From: Actinomycetospora termitidis
GTDB lineage: Bacteria; Actinomycetota; Actinomycetes; Mycobacteriales; Pseudonocardiaceae
DNA: 64,000 bases
Reading direction: 5' to 3'
Assembly (NCBI RefSeq): GCF_030286555.1
Contig: NZ_JASVWF010000003.1
Span: 868,001 to 932,000, forward strand
Positions 14,837-22,438 of the stretch are shown here, piece by piece; within the stretch, counting starts at the first letter, position 1; every line of letters starts with the position of its first letter. A program made the translations under genes and the position numbers. Under the pieces are notes generated by a model, which made no database searches, was not told the origin of the DNA, and saw only the letters and a list, made by a program, of their open reading frames with translations.

Positions 14837-16099
14837 GTGACCCTGCGTGAGGACGTCGCCCTCGGCGGCCGGATCGCCGCGATGCGGGCGGGCGGGTTGG
14901 CGCTGGCCCTGCGGGGCGACCCGGTGGCCCGGCTGATGCACAAGCCGTGGCGTCACGACCCGTACCCCACGTACGCCACGGTCCGCGCCCCGCGCGGCGT
15001 CGTCCGCAGTCGGACCGGGATCAGCGCGGTCGCGACGCACGACCTGTGCGAGCGCATCCTCCGCGACCGCCGCTTCGGGGTGCGCCTGGCCGACGGACGG
15101 CAGCCCTTCGCCCCGGAGGAGGGGCAGTCGCTGCTCGAACCGGTGGACCTGTCCCTGCTCGGCCTCGACGCGCCCGACCACACCCGGCTGCGCCGCCTCG
15201 CCCAGCCGACCTTCGCCCCGCGCCGCCTCGAGCAGTACCGCGACGTCGCCGAGACCGTCACCGCCGACCTGCTCGACCGCGCGGCGGCCCGCGGACGCTT
15301 CGACCTCGTCCGGGATCTCGCCGCCCCGCTGCCGATCACCGTGATCGCCCGGCTGCTCGCGATCCCGGAGGTCGACGCCGACCGCTTCGCGGCCTGGGGC
15401 CGGGCGCTCGGCAGCTCGCTCGACGGCGTCCGCTCGGTCGCCCACGCCCACGAGCTGGCCCGCACCACCTCGGAGGCCCGCTCGCTGTTCGAGTCCCTGG
15501 TGTCCCGACGGCGGGTCGAGCCCGGTGAGGACGTCGTCTCCCAGCTCGTCGGCGCGCTCGACGCCGGGGACATGACGATCGACGAGCTGGTGTCGCTGGC
15601 GCAGCTACTGCTGGTCGCCGGGTTCGAGACGACGACGAACCTCGTCGGGAACGCCGTCCGGGCGTTGCAGGCGACGCCCGGGCAGTGGGAGGCCCTCGTC
15701 GCCGACCCCGGGCTCGCCGCCGGCGCGGTCGAGGAGACGCTGCGCTACGACCCGCCCGTCCAGCTGACCGCCCGGATCGCGCACGAGGACGTCGAGATCG
15801 ACGGAATGCCGCTGCGCCGCGACTCCGGGGTGCTGGTGCTGCTCGCCGCCGCCGGCCGGGACCCCGAGGCCCACCCCGACCCGGACCGCTTCGACCTCAC
15901 CCGCGAGCAGACCACGCCGCACCTCGCCTTCTCCGGCGGCGCGCACTACTGCCTGGGCGCGGCGCTCGCCCGGCTCGAGGGCACGGTGGCGCTGCGGATG
16001 CTCGCCGAGCGGATGCCCGGACTGCGCGCGGCGGGGCGGGCCGTGCCGAAGACGGCGACGATCCTGCGCGGGCCGCGGCGGTTCCCGGTGGCCGCCTGA
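14837..16099 (+). CDS. cytochrome P450 monooxygenase
   Basis: Soluble bacterial P450, 420 residues. The I-helix oxygen-activation motif is AGFETT at 261-266, the K-helix ExxR is ETLR at 300-303, and the haem loop FSGGAHYCLGAALAR places the ligand at Cys372. The substrate is unknown; electron donors would be a ferredoxin and reductase such as the FprA at 37439. GTG start with a GCGAGGAG ribosome site. It diverges from isochorismate synthase, with a shared inverted repeat between them. Confidence 0.95.
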   Translation: MTLREDVALGGRIAAMRAGGLALALRGDPVARLMHKPWRHDPYPTYATVRAPRGVVRSRTGISAVATHDLCERILRDRRFGVRLADGRQPFAPEEGQSLLEPVDLSLLGLDAPDHTRLRRLAQPTFAPRRLEQYRDVAETVTADLLDRAAARGRFDLVRDLAAPLPITVIARLLAIPEVDADRFAAWGRALGSSLDGVRSVAHAHELARTTSEARSLFESLVSRRRVEPGEDVVSQLVGALDAGDMTIDELVSLAQLLLVAGFETTTNLVGNAVRALQATPGQWEALVADPGLAAGAVEETLRYDPPVQLTARIAHEDVEIDGMPLRRDSGVLVLLAAAGRDPEAHPDPDRFDLTREQTTPHLAFSGGAHYCLGAALARLEGTVALRMLAERMPGLRAAGRAVPKTATILRGPRRFPVAA

Positions 16100-16166
16100 G
16101 CTCTCGGGATCGGTCGAGCATGGTCGGACGCGCATGGGATCGTGCACAACCGGGCAGGGCACCGTC

Positions 16167-16562
16167 ATGCCTGCCATCCCCGCCGTGCACCACGTCGCGA
16201 TGTCCGTCCGGGACCTCTCGGTCAGCGAGCCCTTCTACACGAAGCTCTTCGGCGCCGAGCCCGCCATGACCCTCTCCGACGGCCCGTTCCGACGGCGGGT
16301 CTTCGCCCTTGCCGACGGCCAGCTCTTCGGGCTCACCCAGCACGAGACCGTCGCCTCGGACGACCGCTTCGACCCGGCCCGCGTCGGCCTCGACCACGTG
16401 GGTTTCGGGTGCTCCGATCCCGATGCGGTGGCCGCGTGGCGCGACCACCTCGACGCCGTCGGGATCGAGCACTCCGGCATCGTCGAGGCCGACTACGGGC
16501 TCGCGCTGTCGGTGAAGGACCCGGACGGCAACGCCCTCGAGTTCTTCATGCTCGCGAGCTGA
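16167..16562 (+). CDS. VOC-family (glyoxalase/dioxygenase fold) protein
   Basis: 131 residues forming one complete pair of beta-alpha-beta-beta-beta modules. Metal-ligand candidates are His7 or His8 (VHHVAM), His near 74 in LDHVGF and Glu near 126 in ALEFFML; the KDPDGNALEF segment is a typical VOC signature. The family includes glyoxalase I, fosfomycin-resistance proteins and dioxygenases, so the reaction cannot be named. Start at ATG 16167; no partner gene is evident. Confidence 0.88.
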   Translation: MPAIPAVHHVAMSVRDLSVSEPFYTKLFGAEPAMTLSDGPFRRRVFALADGQLFGLTQHETVASDDRFDPARVGLDHVGFGCSDPDAVAAWRDHLDAVGIEHSGIVEADYGLALSVKDPDGNALEFFMLAS

Positions 16563-16677
16563 CGAAGCCGGAGTTCCTGGCGCTGGGTCTGCAAGCAGGT
16601 CGATTCAGCACGCCGACAGGGCATTGCTTGCACCCGGAAGGTGCCTGGGCCACTGACCGAACGGCCAGTCCGGTGTA

Positions 16678-16714
16678 GTCGCAGGACTAGTGCGACAGGC
16701 ATGTCGTTGCGACA
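16678..16714. promoter_or_regulatory. three TGCGAC motifs upstream of cbiM
   Basis: GTCGCA (16678-16683) and TGCGAC (16691-16696) form an inverted repeat; TGCGAC recurs at 16708-16713, 17 bases further; CGACA/TGTCG (16693-16697, 16702-16706) adds an overlapping palindrome. The cluster ends about 40 bases before the cbiM start, where a metal-responsive regulator would be expected. The regulator is not identified. Confidence 0.4.
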
Positions 16715-16754
16715 CTCTTCACCCTGACATCACGAACGGGTGAGGAGCGCGCGC

Positions 16755-17456
16755 ATGACGACCGAGCTGGTCGCGATGCACATGAGCGACGGCATCGTGA
16801 ACGCGCCGGTGTCGCTGGCCTTCGGCCTGGTGGCGCTGGTCGGGCTGGCGATCTGCGTCGCCCGGGCCCGCCGCGACCTGGACGACCGCACCGCGCCGCT
16901 CGCCGGCCTGGTCGCCGCGTTCGTGTTCGCGGTCCAGATGCTCAACTTCCCCGTGCTTCCCGGGGTCAGCGGCCACCTGCTCGGCGGAGCGCTCACGGCG
17001 ATCCTGGTCGGGCCGTACGTCGGGGCGCTGTGCGTCGCGATCGTCCTGGTGCTGCAGGCCCTGCTCTTCGCCGACGGCGGGCTCTCCGCGCTCGGTACGA
17101 ACATCACCAACATGGCGCTGATCGGCACCTTCGTCGGCTTCGCGGTGGCCGTGGCGATGCGTCCGCTCGCCCGCCGGTCGCGCGCCGGGCTGATCCTGAC
17201 GGCGTTCGTGGCGGCCTGGGTGAACACCGTCGTTGCCTCGCTGGGCTTCGTCCTCGAGTACGCCCTCGGCGGCCAGGGGCTCGCGCTCGGCACGGTGTTC
17301 GGGCTGATGGCCGGGTTCCACGCCCTGATCGGCATCGGGGAGGGGATCATCACCGCGCTCACGGTCGGTGCGGTCGCCGCGGTCCGACCCGATCTCGTGT
17401 ACCTGCTCCGGGGCGAGCGCGCCGGCCTGACGATCAAGGAGACCACGCCGCGATGA
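16755..17456 (+). CDS. cbiM: cobalt/nickel ECF transporter substrate-binding membrane protein
   Basis: CbiM is the integral substrate-capture subunit of the cobalt (or nickel) energy-coupling-factor importer. 233 residues with six or seven hydrophobic segments. The metal-binding N-terminal motif MHMSDGIVN is present but begins at residue 8; in characterised CbiM/NikM the Met-His is at the mature N-terminus. A strong TGAGGAG ribosome site supports ATG 16755, while the ATG at 16776 would start precisely at MHMSDG. GTNITNMALIG is another family signature. Overlaps cbiN (ATGA). Confidence 0.93.
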   Translation: MTTELVAMHMSDGIVNAPVSLAFGLVALVGLAICVARARRDLDDRTAPLAGLVAAFVFAVQMLNFPVLPGVSGHLLGGALTAILVGPYVGALCVAIVLVLQALLFADGGLSALGTNITNMALIGTFVGFAVAVAMRPLARRSRAGLILTAFVAAWVNTVVASLGFVLEYALGGQGLALGTVFGLMAGFHALIGIGEGIITALTVGAVAAVRPDLVYLLRGERAGLTIKETTPR

Positions 17457-17806
17457 GCACCCCGACGAAGAACCGCCGCTACGCCGGTTTCCTCGGTGCC
17501 TTCCTGCTGGTCGCCCTGCTGCTCGCCGGTGGCGCGTCCTACCTGGCCTCGAGCTCCCCGGACGGGTTGGACGCCGTCACGCAGTCGGGCTGCGAGGCCG
17601 TCGAGACCGAGGGCGGCGAGCAGCTCCAGGGCGAGTGCATCGCGCAGAACGCCGGGGAGCACGCCACGGCGGGCAGTCCCTTCGCCGACTACGCGGTGGG
17701 CGGGAACGAGGCGTTGACCGGCCTGGCGGGCGTCGTCGGCGTCATCGCGACGCTGGCCGTGGCGGGCGGCCTCTTCTGGTTGCTGCGGCGCCGTTCGGGC
17801 CCCTGA
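17453..17806 (+). CDS. cbiN: ECF cobalt transporter small subunit (PDGLE domain)
   Basis: 117 residues with two membrane helices (about 11-31 and 90-108) enclosing an extracytoplasmic loop. The loop contains PDGLDAVTQ, the PDGLE/CbiN signature that helps load metal into CbiM. It starts within the cbiM stop (ATGA) and ends in TGATG shared with cbiQ. Longer than a minimal CbiN because of an acidic, Cys-containing loop (residues 45-80) whose two cysteines could pair. Confidence 0.9.
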   Translation: MSTPTKNRRYAGFLGAFLLVALLLAGGASYLASSSPDGLDAVTQSGCEAVETEGGEQLQGECIAQNAGEHATAGSPFADYAVGGNEALTGLAGVVGVIATLAVAGGLFWLLRRRSGP

Positions 17807-18564
17807 TGGGGGCGGGTCACGCCCACTCCCTCCACCACGCCGGTGACAGCGTCGTTCACCGGCTGCCGGCCCACGTCAAGGTCGTCGTCGCGTTCGTCAT
17901 GGTGATCGCGGTCGTCGCGACGCCACGCGAGGCGTTCTGGGTGTTCGGCGCGCACCTCGCGCTGCTCGTCGCGGTGTGGATCGCGGCGCGGCTCCCGGTG
18001 GCGGCGATCGCGGCGCGGTCGCTGATCGAGGCGCCGTTCGTCGTCCTCGCGGTGCTGCTGCCGTTCTTCGCGACCGGCCCGCGCACGGAGTTCCTGGGAC
18101 TCTCGCTGTCGGTCGACGGCCTGCTCGCGGGCTGGAACATCCTGGTCAAGGGCACGCTGGGCGTGCTGATCTCGGTGACGCTCGGCATGACGACGCCGGT
18201 GCGCGACCTGCTCGCGGGCCTGTCCCGGCTGCGCGTGCCGGGCCTGGTCACGACGATCGCGACCCTGATGGTCCGCTACCTCGAGGTGATCGCCGCCGAG
18301 GCCCGGCGGATGCGTCTGGCGCGGGTGGCCCGGGGGCACGACCCACGGTTCCTGTGGCAGATCGGCCCGACGATCCGCGGGGTCGGCACGCTGTTCCTGC
18401 GCTCCTACGAGCGTGGCGAGCGCGTCCACCTCGCGATGCTCGCCCGCGGGTACACCGGAACCATGCCTCTGCTCGGAGACGTCGTGACGAGCCGACGGAC
18501 ATGGACGCTGGCGCTCCTCCCGGCCGCCGCGGCGGTCGTCCTCGCGACGACGGGGTACGTGTGA
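17806..18564 (+). CDS. cbiQ: ECF transporter transmembrane coupling protein
   Basis: CbiQ (EcfT) is the membrane scaffold that links the ATPase to CbiM. 252 residues with about five hydrophobic segments. The cytoplasmic coupling helices carry the Ala-Arg-Gly type motifs, seen as VARGH near 165 and LARGYTG near 212, which dock into the ATPase. The start shares one base with the cbiN stop (TGATG). Confidence 0.93.
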   Translation: MGAGHAHSLHHAGDSVVHRLPAHVKVVVAFVMVIAVVATPREAFWVFGAHLALLVAVWIAARLPVAAIAARSLIEAPFVVLAVLLPFFATGPRTEFLGLSLSVDGLLAGWNILVKGTLGVLISVTLGMTTPVRDLLAGLSRLRVPGLVTTIATLMVRYLEVIAAEARRMRLARVARGHDPRFLWQIGPTIRGVGTLFLRSYERGERVHLAMLARGYTGTMPLLGDVVTSRRTWTLALLPAAAAVVLATTGYV

Positions 18565-19289
18565 CCCCCTCCCTGGAGGTCTCCGGCCTCGCGTTCGCCT
18601 ACCCCGACGGCCACCAGGCGCTGTTCGGGGTCGACCTGCGCATCGAGCGGGGTGAGCGGGTCGCGCTGCTCGGCCCCAACGGCGCGGGCAAGACGACGCT
18701 CGTGCTGCACCTCAACGGCGTCCACCGGGCCGGCGCGGGCACCGTGAGCGTCGGCGGGCTCGAGGTGTCGAAGCCGCACCTGCAGGAGATCCGACGCCGG
18801 GTCGGCGTGGTGTTCCAGGACCCCGACGACCAGCTGTTCATGCCCACCGTCGGCGACGACGTCGCCTTCGGTCCCGCCAACTTCGGGGTGATCGAGCCCG
18901 AGCTGTCGCTGCGGGTGAAGCAGGCGCTGGACGCGGTCGGGATGGGCGAGCACGCGGATCGCTCCCCCATGCACCTCTCGGGCGGGCAACGACGGCGGGT
19001 CGCGCTCGCGACCGTGCTCGCCTGCGACCCGGAGATCCTGGTGCTCGACGAGCCGTCGTCCAACCTCGACCCGGTCGCGCGCCGCGAGCTCGCCGAGGTC
19101 CTGCTCGGCCTCGACCGGACGATGCTCATGGTCACCCACGACCTCCCGTACGCCCTGCAGCTCTGCCCGCGCTCGGTCGTGATCGACGAGGGCGTCGTCG
19201 TCGCGGACGGACCGACCCGGGAACTGCTGGCCGATCCGGCGTTCCTGGCGGAGCACCGTCTGGAACTGCCGTTCGGCTTCTCGGTCTGA
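18561..19289 (+). CDS. cbiO: ECF transporter ATP-binding protein
   Basis: 242 residues, a complete ABC ATPase. Walker A is LGPNGAGKTT near 37-46, the Q-loop VVFQDPDDQLF near 88, the signature HLSGGQRRRVALA near 137, Walker B LVLDEPSSNLD near 158 and the H-loop VTHDLPYAL near 190. The short Q-loop context DPDDQ is typical of EcfA/CbiO. GTG start overlapping the cbiQ stop (GTGA). It completes a four-gene cbiMNQO operon ended by a hairpin. Confidence 0.95.
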   Translation: MTPSLEVSGLAFAYPDGHQALFGVDLRIERGERVALLGPNGAGKTTLVLHLNGVHRAGAGTVSVGGLEVSKPHLQEIRRRVGVVFQDPDDQLFMPTVGDDVAFGPANFGVIEPELSLRVKQALDAVGMGEHADRSPMHLSGGQRRRVALATVLACDPEILVLDEPSSNLDPVARRELAEVLLGLDRTMLMVTHDLPYALQLCPRSVVIDEGVVVADGPTRELLADPAFLAEHRLELPFGFSV

Positions 19290-19322
19290 CCCGTCCCGAT
19301 GTCGGATCGCGGGCCCTTCCGA

Positions 19323-19373
19323 TGAACGAGCGGCACTCTCGCGCGCGTAGATGCTGCGAGAGTGCCGTTCATT
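19323..19373. terminator. hairpin after the cbi operon
   Basis: GGCACTCTCGC (19332-19342) pairs perfectly with 19356-19366; TGAAC/GTTCA on the outside (19323-19327, 19367-19371) extends the helix with a bulge. It lies 35 bases after cbiO and before the phosphatase gene. No T-tract. Confidence 0.65.
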
Positions 19374-19440
19374 CGATCCGGGGGTGGGATCGCCGACACC
19401 GGCACCCGAGGTCGGCCGCCGGCCTGTGAGGATGCGAGGC

Positions 19441-20223
19441 GTGAGGAACCCCCTCAACCGCATCCGCCGTCTGCGCCGGGAGGCGAGCACCCGCCGGGAC
19501 GTCGAGGCGCACGTCCCGCCCGGCCCTCCGACGCACAACATCCGCGACGTCGCCGGGCTCCCGACCGTCGACGGCCTTCGCACCCGGGCCGGCATCCTGC
19601 TGCGCGGCGACGCGCCCTTCGCCGACGACGGGCCGGACTCGCCCGGCTGGCCGGCGGGCCTCGCCTGGCCGCCCGGGGTCGCGGTCGACCTGCGCAGCGA
19701 CCGCGAGCTCGACCACCCGTACCCACTCGCCGGCACCCGCTGGGTCCACCTGCCGCTGATCGACACCCTCGCGCCGGAGCTCCTCGCCCGCGACCGGGAC
19801 GACCGGATGGGCCCGGGGGCGCTGTACCTCGCGCTCGTCGACTCCGCCGCCTCGTGGGTGCCGGAACTGCTCGACACCGTCGTCGACGGCCCGCACCCCG
19901 TCCTCGTCCACTGCGCCGCGGGCAAGGACCGGACGGGCGTCGCGCTCGCGATCCTGCTGCGCCTGGCCGGGGTCACCCGCGCCGCCGTGGACGCCGACTT
20001 CGCCCGCACCAACGCCCGCCGGATCGGCCTGCAGCGTCGGCTGGAGCGGCGGGGCGCGATCCGGCCGGGGGTCGTCGCCGCCGGCGACATCGGGGTGGAC
20101 CGCGACGACATCGTCGGGGTGCTCGACCGCCTCGACGGCGACGGCGCCCGCGATCTCGTGCGGGCCGCCGGGGTGTCCGACGACCGTGTGGAGCAGTGGC
20201 GCAAGCTCCTCCTGGGCCAGTGA
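19441..20223 (+). CDS. tyrosine-protein phosphatase (PtpB/DSP-like)
   Basis: 260 residues. The P-loop HCAAGKDRTGV carries the nucleophile Cys158 and Arg164; the lysine after GK is the triple-specificity feature of MptpB-like enzymes, which also act on phosphoinositides. NIRDVAGLPT near residue 33 and LRSDREL near 85 are further signatures of this group. GTG at 19441 has GAGG 9 bases upstream; ATG 19432 is an alternative. Probably cytosolic or secreted without a classical signal. Confidence 0.88.
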   Translation: MRNPLNRIRRLRREASTRRDVEAHVPPGPPTHNIRDVAGLPTVDGLRTRAGILLRGDAPFADDGPDSPGWPAGLAWPPGVAVDLRSDRELDHPYPLAGTRWVHLPLIDTLAPELLARDRDDRMGPGALYLALVDSAASWVPELLDTVVDGPHPVLVHCAAGKDRTGVALAILLRLAGVTRAAVDADFARTNARRIGLQRRLERRGAIRPGVVAAGDIGVDRDDIVGVLDRLDGDGARDLVRAAGVSDDRVEQWRKLLLGQ

Positions 20224-20361
20224 GGGGAAACGGCCCGGACTGCCTGTGCCGGAACACAAAGTGCGGACCGACAACCCTGGGGCGCACGACAGTGCCCGCG
20301 TGACGGACCGTCAGGAAACTGGAGCTGTACATCCGGTCGGACGTCCACGAGAGGTGCCTTC

Positions 20362-20547
20362 ATGACGACCCCCGCGACCTGCCCCTGCTGCGGGGTCGTG
20401 GTCATGCCGGACGAGATGGCCTACGACTTCGCGGGTGAGACCGTGGAGTCGCTGACCCGCGAGGTCACCTACCTGCGCGAGACCGTCGCCCGGCTCCGCG
20501 CGGCGGTCCACGGCAGCACGCCCCGCCCGGCGATCGTCACCGTCTGA
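20362..20547 (+). CDS. small CxxC protein, unknown function
   Basis: 61 residues, too short for a named family. It starts TTPATCPCCGVVV, giving one CPCC metal- or thiol-active pair at residues 7-10, and continues as a helix rich in Glu/Arg/Leu (TVESLTREVTYLRETVARLR) that may form a coiled coil. GAGAGGTG ribosome site upstream of the ATG. Its 3' end overlaps the stop of the convergent methyltransferase/reductase gene by 11 bases. Real coding is likely but the role is unknown. Confidence 0.65.
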   Translation: MTTPATCPCCGVVVMPDEMAYDFAGETVESLTREVTYLRETVARLRAAVHGSTPRPAIVTV

Positions 20548-22438
20548 GGGTCCCGACGACGGGTCCCGGCCGCGGCACCACCGCGCGCAGCCGGGACACC
20601 GCGTCCGCGAGCTCGGCCGGGCGTCCCGACCGACGCACGACCACACCGGTCACCAGGCCGTCGCCGAGCGCCTCCGTGGCGAGATCCACGGCGAGGTCGA
20701 GGCCGGGTGCCGGGTCCTCCCCGCTCGCGCGGAGCCGCGTGAGCACCTCGTCGGGCACGACGACGTCGGGGACCTCGTGCGCCAGGTGCTCGGCCTCGGC
20801 GTACCCGGACAGCGGCGCCAGGGAGAGCAACACCGGGACCCGCACCCCGGTCGCGGCCAGGCCCGCCAGGGCGCGGCGCAACCTCCCGAGCTCGTAGACC
20901 GGCCGCGTCACGAGGAACTCCGCACCGGCCTCGACCTTGAGCCGCACCCGCGCCATCTCGCGGTCCAGGTCGTCCGTCCCCGGGGTCACCCGCACCCCGA
21001 CCCGGAAGGGGGCCGGTGCCAGGCGCTCGCCGTCGGCGTCGACCCCGGCCGCGAGCGACGCCGCGAGCCCCACGAGCCCCACCGCGTCGACCTCCCACAC
21101 CCCGTCCCGCACCGGCCGGTCCGCGTGCACCGGCGGGTTGCCGGTCTCGCACACCACGGTGTGCACCCCGAGCGCGTCGAGCCCGAGCAGGTCGGCCTGG
21201 AGCGCCATCCGGCTCGCGTTCCAGCTCGTGACGGTGAGCGCGACGTCGGCGTCCACGGTCTCGTGGACGCCCGCGGCGACCGCGGCCGCCGTCGTGCGGG
21301 AGCGGCGGGCGCGCTCGCGGCCGGCCCAGAGCGCGTCCGCGCCCGCCGCGAGCGCGGCCTGCGCCCGGACGAGATGGGTGTCGAGGTCGCCGGGGCCCGG
21401 GCCGGTCACCTCCGCGACGAGGAGCGGTCCGCGCCCGTCCAGCCACCGGCCGAACGCTCCCCGCCCGGGGCCGACCGGATCGTCCGACACCGGACGGTCC
21501 GAGGCCACCCGCAACGCGGGGCGGGGTGGCGTGGCCGGTTCGTCGACGACGGGTCCCTCCGCCAGCACCGCGGCTGCAGCGGCGACGTGCGCGGGGGTGG
21601 TCCCGCAGCACCCGCCGACGAGCCGGGCACCCGCGGCGGCGTACCGGGCGACGTAGCGCCCGAAGTGCGCCGCGTCGGAGGCGAACCGCACGCTCCGGTC
21701 GGAGACGACGTGCGGCAGGCCCGCGTTGGGCAGCGCGGTCACCGGCATCCCGTCCGGCGCGGCGGCCACCATCCGCCGGACGACGGTGAGCAGGCCCTGC
21801 GGCCCGAGGGTGCAGTTGGACCCCAGCGCGACCGGCCCCAGCGCCCCCACGACCCGGACCACCTCCTCGGGGCTCTCGCCCAGGGTGGTCACGGGTTCAC
21901 CGTCCTCGTCGACGAAGGTCGCCTGGGCGATCACCGGGAGGTCGGTCGCCTCCCGCGCCGCCTCGACCGCCTCCGCCAGCTCCTCGGCGTGCGCGAACGT
22001 CTCGCAGACCAGGACGTCGACCCCGCCCTCGGCCAGGGCCGCGGCCTGCTCGCGCAGCGCGGCCCGGACGGCAGGCGGTTCCGCGGCCGGGGTGCGCGAC
22101 GAGGTCGCCGGGGAGACCGAGCCCGCCACGAACACGCGCCGACCGGCGTCTTCGCACGCCTCGCGGGCGAGCCGCGCCGCGGCCACGTTGATCTCGTGGA
22201 CCTGGCGGGCCAGCCCGTGGCGGGCGAGCCGCAGCCGGCTCGCCCCGTAGGTGTGGGTCTGCACCACGTCCGCGCCCGCGTCGAGGTAGCGCCGATGCAG
22301 GGCTCCGACGAGTTCCGGCGCGACCAGCACCAGCTCGCTCGCCGCGCCGTCCGCCCGCGCCCCCGTCGCCTGCGCGAGCGTGCCCATGGCCCCGTCGCCC
22401 AGCAGCGTGCCGGCCGCGAGCGCGGCGGCGATCGTCAT
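20537..22438 (-). CDS. bifunctional homocysteine S-methyltransferase / methylenetetrahydrofolate reductase
   Basis: 633 residues. Residues 1-300 are the homocysteine methyltransferase barrel: GDGAMGT near 14, and zinc ligands Cys209 (GSNC) and Cys277-Cys278 (GGCCGTTP). Residues about 345-625 resemble methylenetetrahydrofolate reductase (AEVTGPGPGDL, TVTSWNASRMALQADLLGLD, FLVTRPVYEL, VPVLLSLAPL). Bacillus YitJ has the same order. It links methyl-group supply to methionine synthesis in one cytosolic protein, probably using a donor other than methyl-folate for the first domain. The ATG overlaps the PucR-family stop (ATGA). Confidence 0.9.
   Translation of the reverse strand: MTIAAALAAGTLLGDGAMGTLAQATGARADGAASELVLVAPELVGALHRRYLDAGADVVQTHTYGASRLRLARHGLARQVHEINVAAARLAREACEDAGRRVFVAGSVSPATSSRTPAAEPPAVRAALREQAAALAEGGVDVLVCETFAHAEELAEAVEAAREATDLPVIAQATFVDEDGEPVTTLGESPEEVVRVVGALGPVALGSNCTLGPQGLLTVVRRMVAAAPDGMPVTALPNAGLPHVVSDRSVRFASDAAHFGRYVARYAAAGARLVGGCCGTTPAHVAAAAAVLAEGPVVDEPATPPRPALRVASDRPVSDDPVGPGRGAFGRWLDGRGPLLVAEVTGPGPGDLDTHLVRAQAALAAGADALWAGRERARRSRTTAAAVAAGVHETVDADVALTVTSWNASRMALQADLLGLDALGVHTVVCETGNPPVHADRPVRDGVWEVDAVGLVGLAASLAAGVDADGERLAPAPFRVGVRVTPGTDDLDREMARVRLKVEAGAEFLVTRPVYELGRLRRALAGLAATGVRVPVLLSLAPLSGYAEAEHLAHEVPDVVVPDEVLTRLRASGEDPAPGLDLAVDLATEALGDGLVTGVVVRRSGRPAELADAVSRLRAVVPRPGPVVGTLRR

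Noticed and set aside
13585-16099. Siderophore or P450 biosynthetic gene cluster around isochorismate synthase.
   Set aside because: No peptide synthetase, salicylate or DHB gene or carrier protein lies nearby; only a shared palindrome links the two genes.
16563-16754. Cobalamin or Ni/Co riboswitch upstream of cbiM.
   Set aside because: I looked for the conserved B12 box and the Ni/Co aptamer pattern and did not find them; only short repeats and a GCCACTG segment are present.
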